Source: Bradysia coprophila
Taxonomy: Eukaryota; Arthropoda; Insecta; Diptera; Sciaridae
Assembly (NCBI RefSeq): GCF_014529535.1
Contig: NW_023503608.1
Span: 6,870,501-6,934,500 of the forward strand
Direction: 5' to 3'
DNA length: 64,000 bases
Both the position numbers and the translations under genes were made by a program. How positions within the stretch are numbered: the stretch's first letter is position 1; each line of letters begins with the position of its first letter. The notes beneath the pieces were generated by a model, which ran no database searches, was not told where the DNA came from, and was given only the letters and a program-made list of their open reading frames with translations. Below are positions 62,841-64,000 of the stretch, in pieces.

Positions 62841-64000
62841 ATGTTCTACAAGGCTATCTTCATATTAACAATATTAACGGCAGTCAGTATCCATTGTGCT
62901 TCATTAATAGCCACCAGTGAAACGGCGAGCCTTAATTTCCGTCTGCCCAACAATACTGTACCCGAGCATTACAACATCAGCCTGCGAACATGGATACACG
63001 AGGGTAATTTCACATTCACTGGCATTCTGAGTGTGGATGTTCGGCCAACAGAATCGACCGATTTTATCACGATTCATCAGGATGGATTCATAATTGGCGA
63101 TATTCGCTTATCGTCTGAAGATGGCTTGATTCCTATTGAGCCATTCGAATACAATTCAACGTTGGACTTCTTAACCATTCCGACCAGTGTGAATTTAAAT
63201 CCAAGACAGAGATATTCGTTACGCATTGAATACACAGGCACTTTACGGGATGATGATCTTGGCTTTTATCGATCGTCGTACGTTAATGACTCTGGAGCTA
63301 CCGTTTGGCTGGCAGTAATTAGACGAAAATCTTTTTACATTTTGAAGTCGGAATTAATCACTACTCTTACAACTTAGGCAACTCAATTTCAAACCGGTTC
63401 GGCTAGGCGAGCATTTCCCTGTTATGATGAACCTGGTTGGTGAATTTTTTTGTCCATGTCGTCGTAGTCTCGTTTCTTTATAAGTTTCTATGGTTTTATC
63501 AGGATTGAAGGCTACCGTACAAGTCGACATAACTCACGATGCGTCCTACGAGGCTCTATCGAATATGCCAGACACAAGCAGAGTGGAAAAGTAATTTTCT
63601 TTTTCACGTTTTTCGATTATTTATTTGTTGAAAATTAAAAATTGTTCAGTGCGGATGGATCTGTTACAACAGTTTTTGAAACATCACCGCCAATTTCAAC
63701 ATACTTAGTGGCATTCGTTGTGTCGAATTTTCCACATTTATCCGGGAGTCCATCCAGACCAATATTGCAGCGAGTGTATGCTAGGCCAACGGCGATGAAT
63801 CAAACCGACTTGATATTCCAAATTAGCGAACCGATGCTCGATAAAATGATTAACTATTTCGGAGTGGGTTATCCACTGCCGAAATTGGATTCAATAGCAC
63901 TTCCCGATTTTAGATATGGAGCGATGGAGAATTGGGGACTTATCACCTATCTGTACGTAAAAGTTTAATTCACTAAAACGAAGCAAAATGAGTGAGTGGG
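62841..64000 (+). CDS. Secreted M1 family aminopeptidase, copy 2 (partial, runs off the window)
   Basis: Tandem duplicate of the preceding gene. Exons 62841-63314, 63378-63435, 63503-63590 and 63650-63952 match copy 1 in length exon by exon (474, 58, 88 and 303 nt). Introns 1 and 2 also match closely in length and sequence; intron 3 is 59 instead of 55 nt. The signal peptide differs at several positions (MFYKAIFILTILTAVSIHCA), while residues from about 70 on are almost identical to copy 1, including GAMENWG near the end of exon 4. Exon 5 with the HEXXH site lies beyond the edge, so catalytic competence cannot be judged. The donor of exon 4 is GTACGT. Confidence 0.9.

Overview
The window looks like nuclear DNA of an insect, most likely a lower dipteran; a fungus gnat (Sciaridae) is my guess. 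It is AT-rich and gene-dense in places. Many introns are 50-70 bp with GT..AG ends, and most of the protein families present have well-known insect members, including a DUF1091 secreted protein. Species assignment is inference; there is no marker gene here. All gene models were assembled by hand from splice signals, reading-frame continuity and recall of family motifs. No alignment was run.

Layout. 57-398 (-): doubtful small membrane ORF. 661-3345 (-): complete seven-exon succinyl-CoA:3-ketoacid CoA-transferase (521 aa). 5255-6574 (+): four-exon aldo-keto reductase. 7558-9947 (+): four-exon RecQ5-type DNA helicase with a C-terminal PIP box. 11260-38657 (-): a ten-exon two-pore-domain (K2P) potassium channel of only 412 aa spread over 27 kb. 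Its introns hold most of the repeats: a perfect 237-bp-arm palindrome, two inverted copies of a satellite-bearing element, minisatellites, and a nested intronless RING gene on the opposite strand (31318-32448) interrupted by one in-frame TGA. 41522-42283 (+): secreted DUF1091 protein. 43191-44601: hAT-like transposon remnant with an 8-bp target duplication. 46547-48134 (-): ZPR1. 50179-50673 (+): HYPK. 50872-52369 (-): D-serine dehydratase-like enzyme with an apparent one-base frameshift. 54186-57017 (+): acylaminoacyl-peptidase. 57732-61898 and 62841 to the right edge (+): two tandem secreted M1 aminopeptidases, the second cut by the window edge.

The genes do not form one pathway. Most are single-copy housekeeping genes (ketone-body use, protein maturation and N-terminal acetylation, DNA repair, peptide turnover). 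The aminopeptidase pair is a recent local expansion. ZPR1 and HYPK are divergent, and their shared 2-kb upstream region is packed with adjacent and nested small DNA transposons. HYPK and the D-serine dehydratase converge, as do RecQ5 and the K2P gene.

The most unusual material is in the K2P locus. The second selectivity filter is split over three junctions by 13-nt and 21-nt micro-exons, and the intron between these two micro-exons contains the perfect long palindrome, which would fold into long double-stranded RNA in the nascent transcript.
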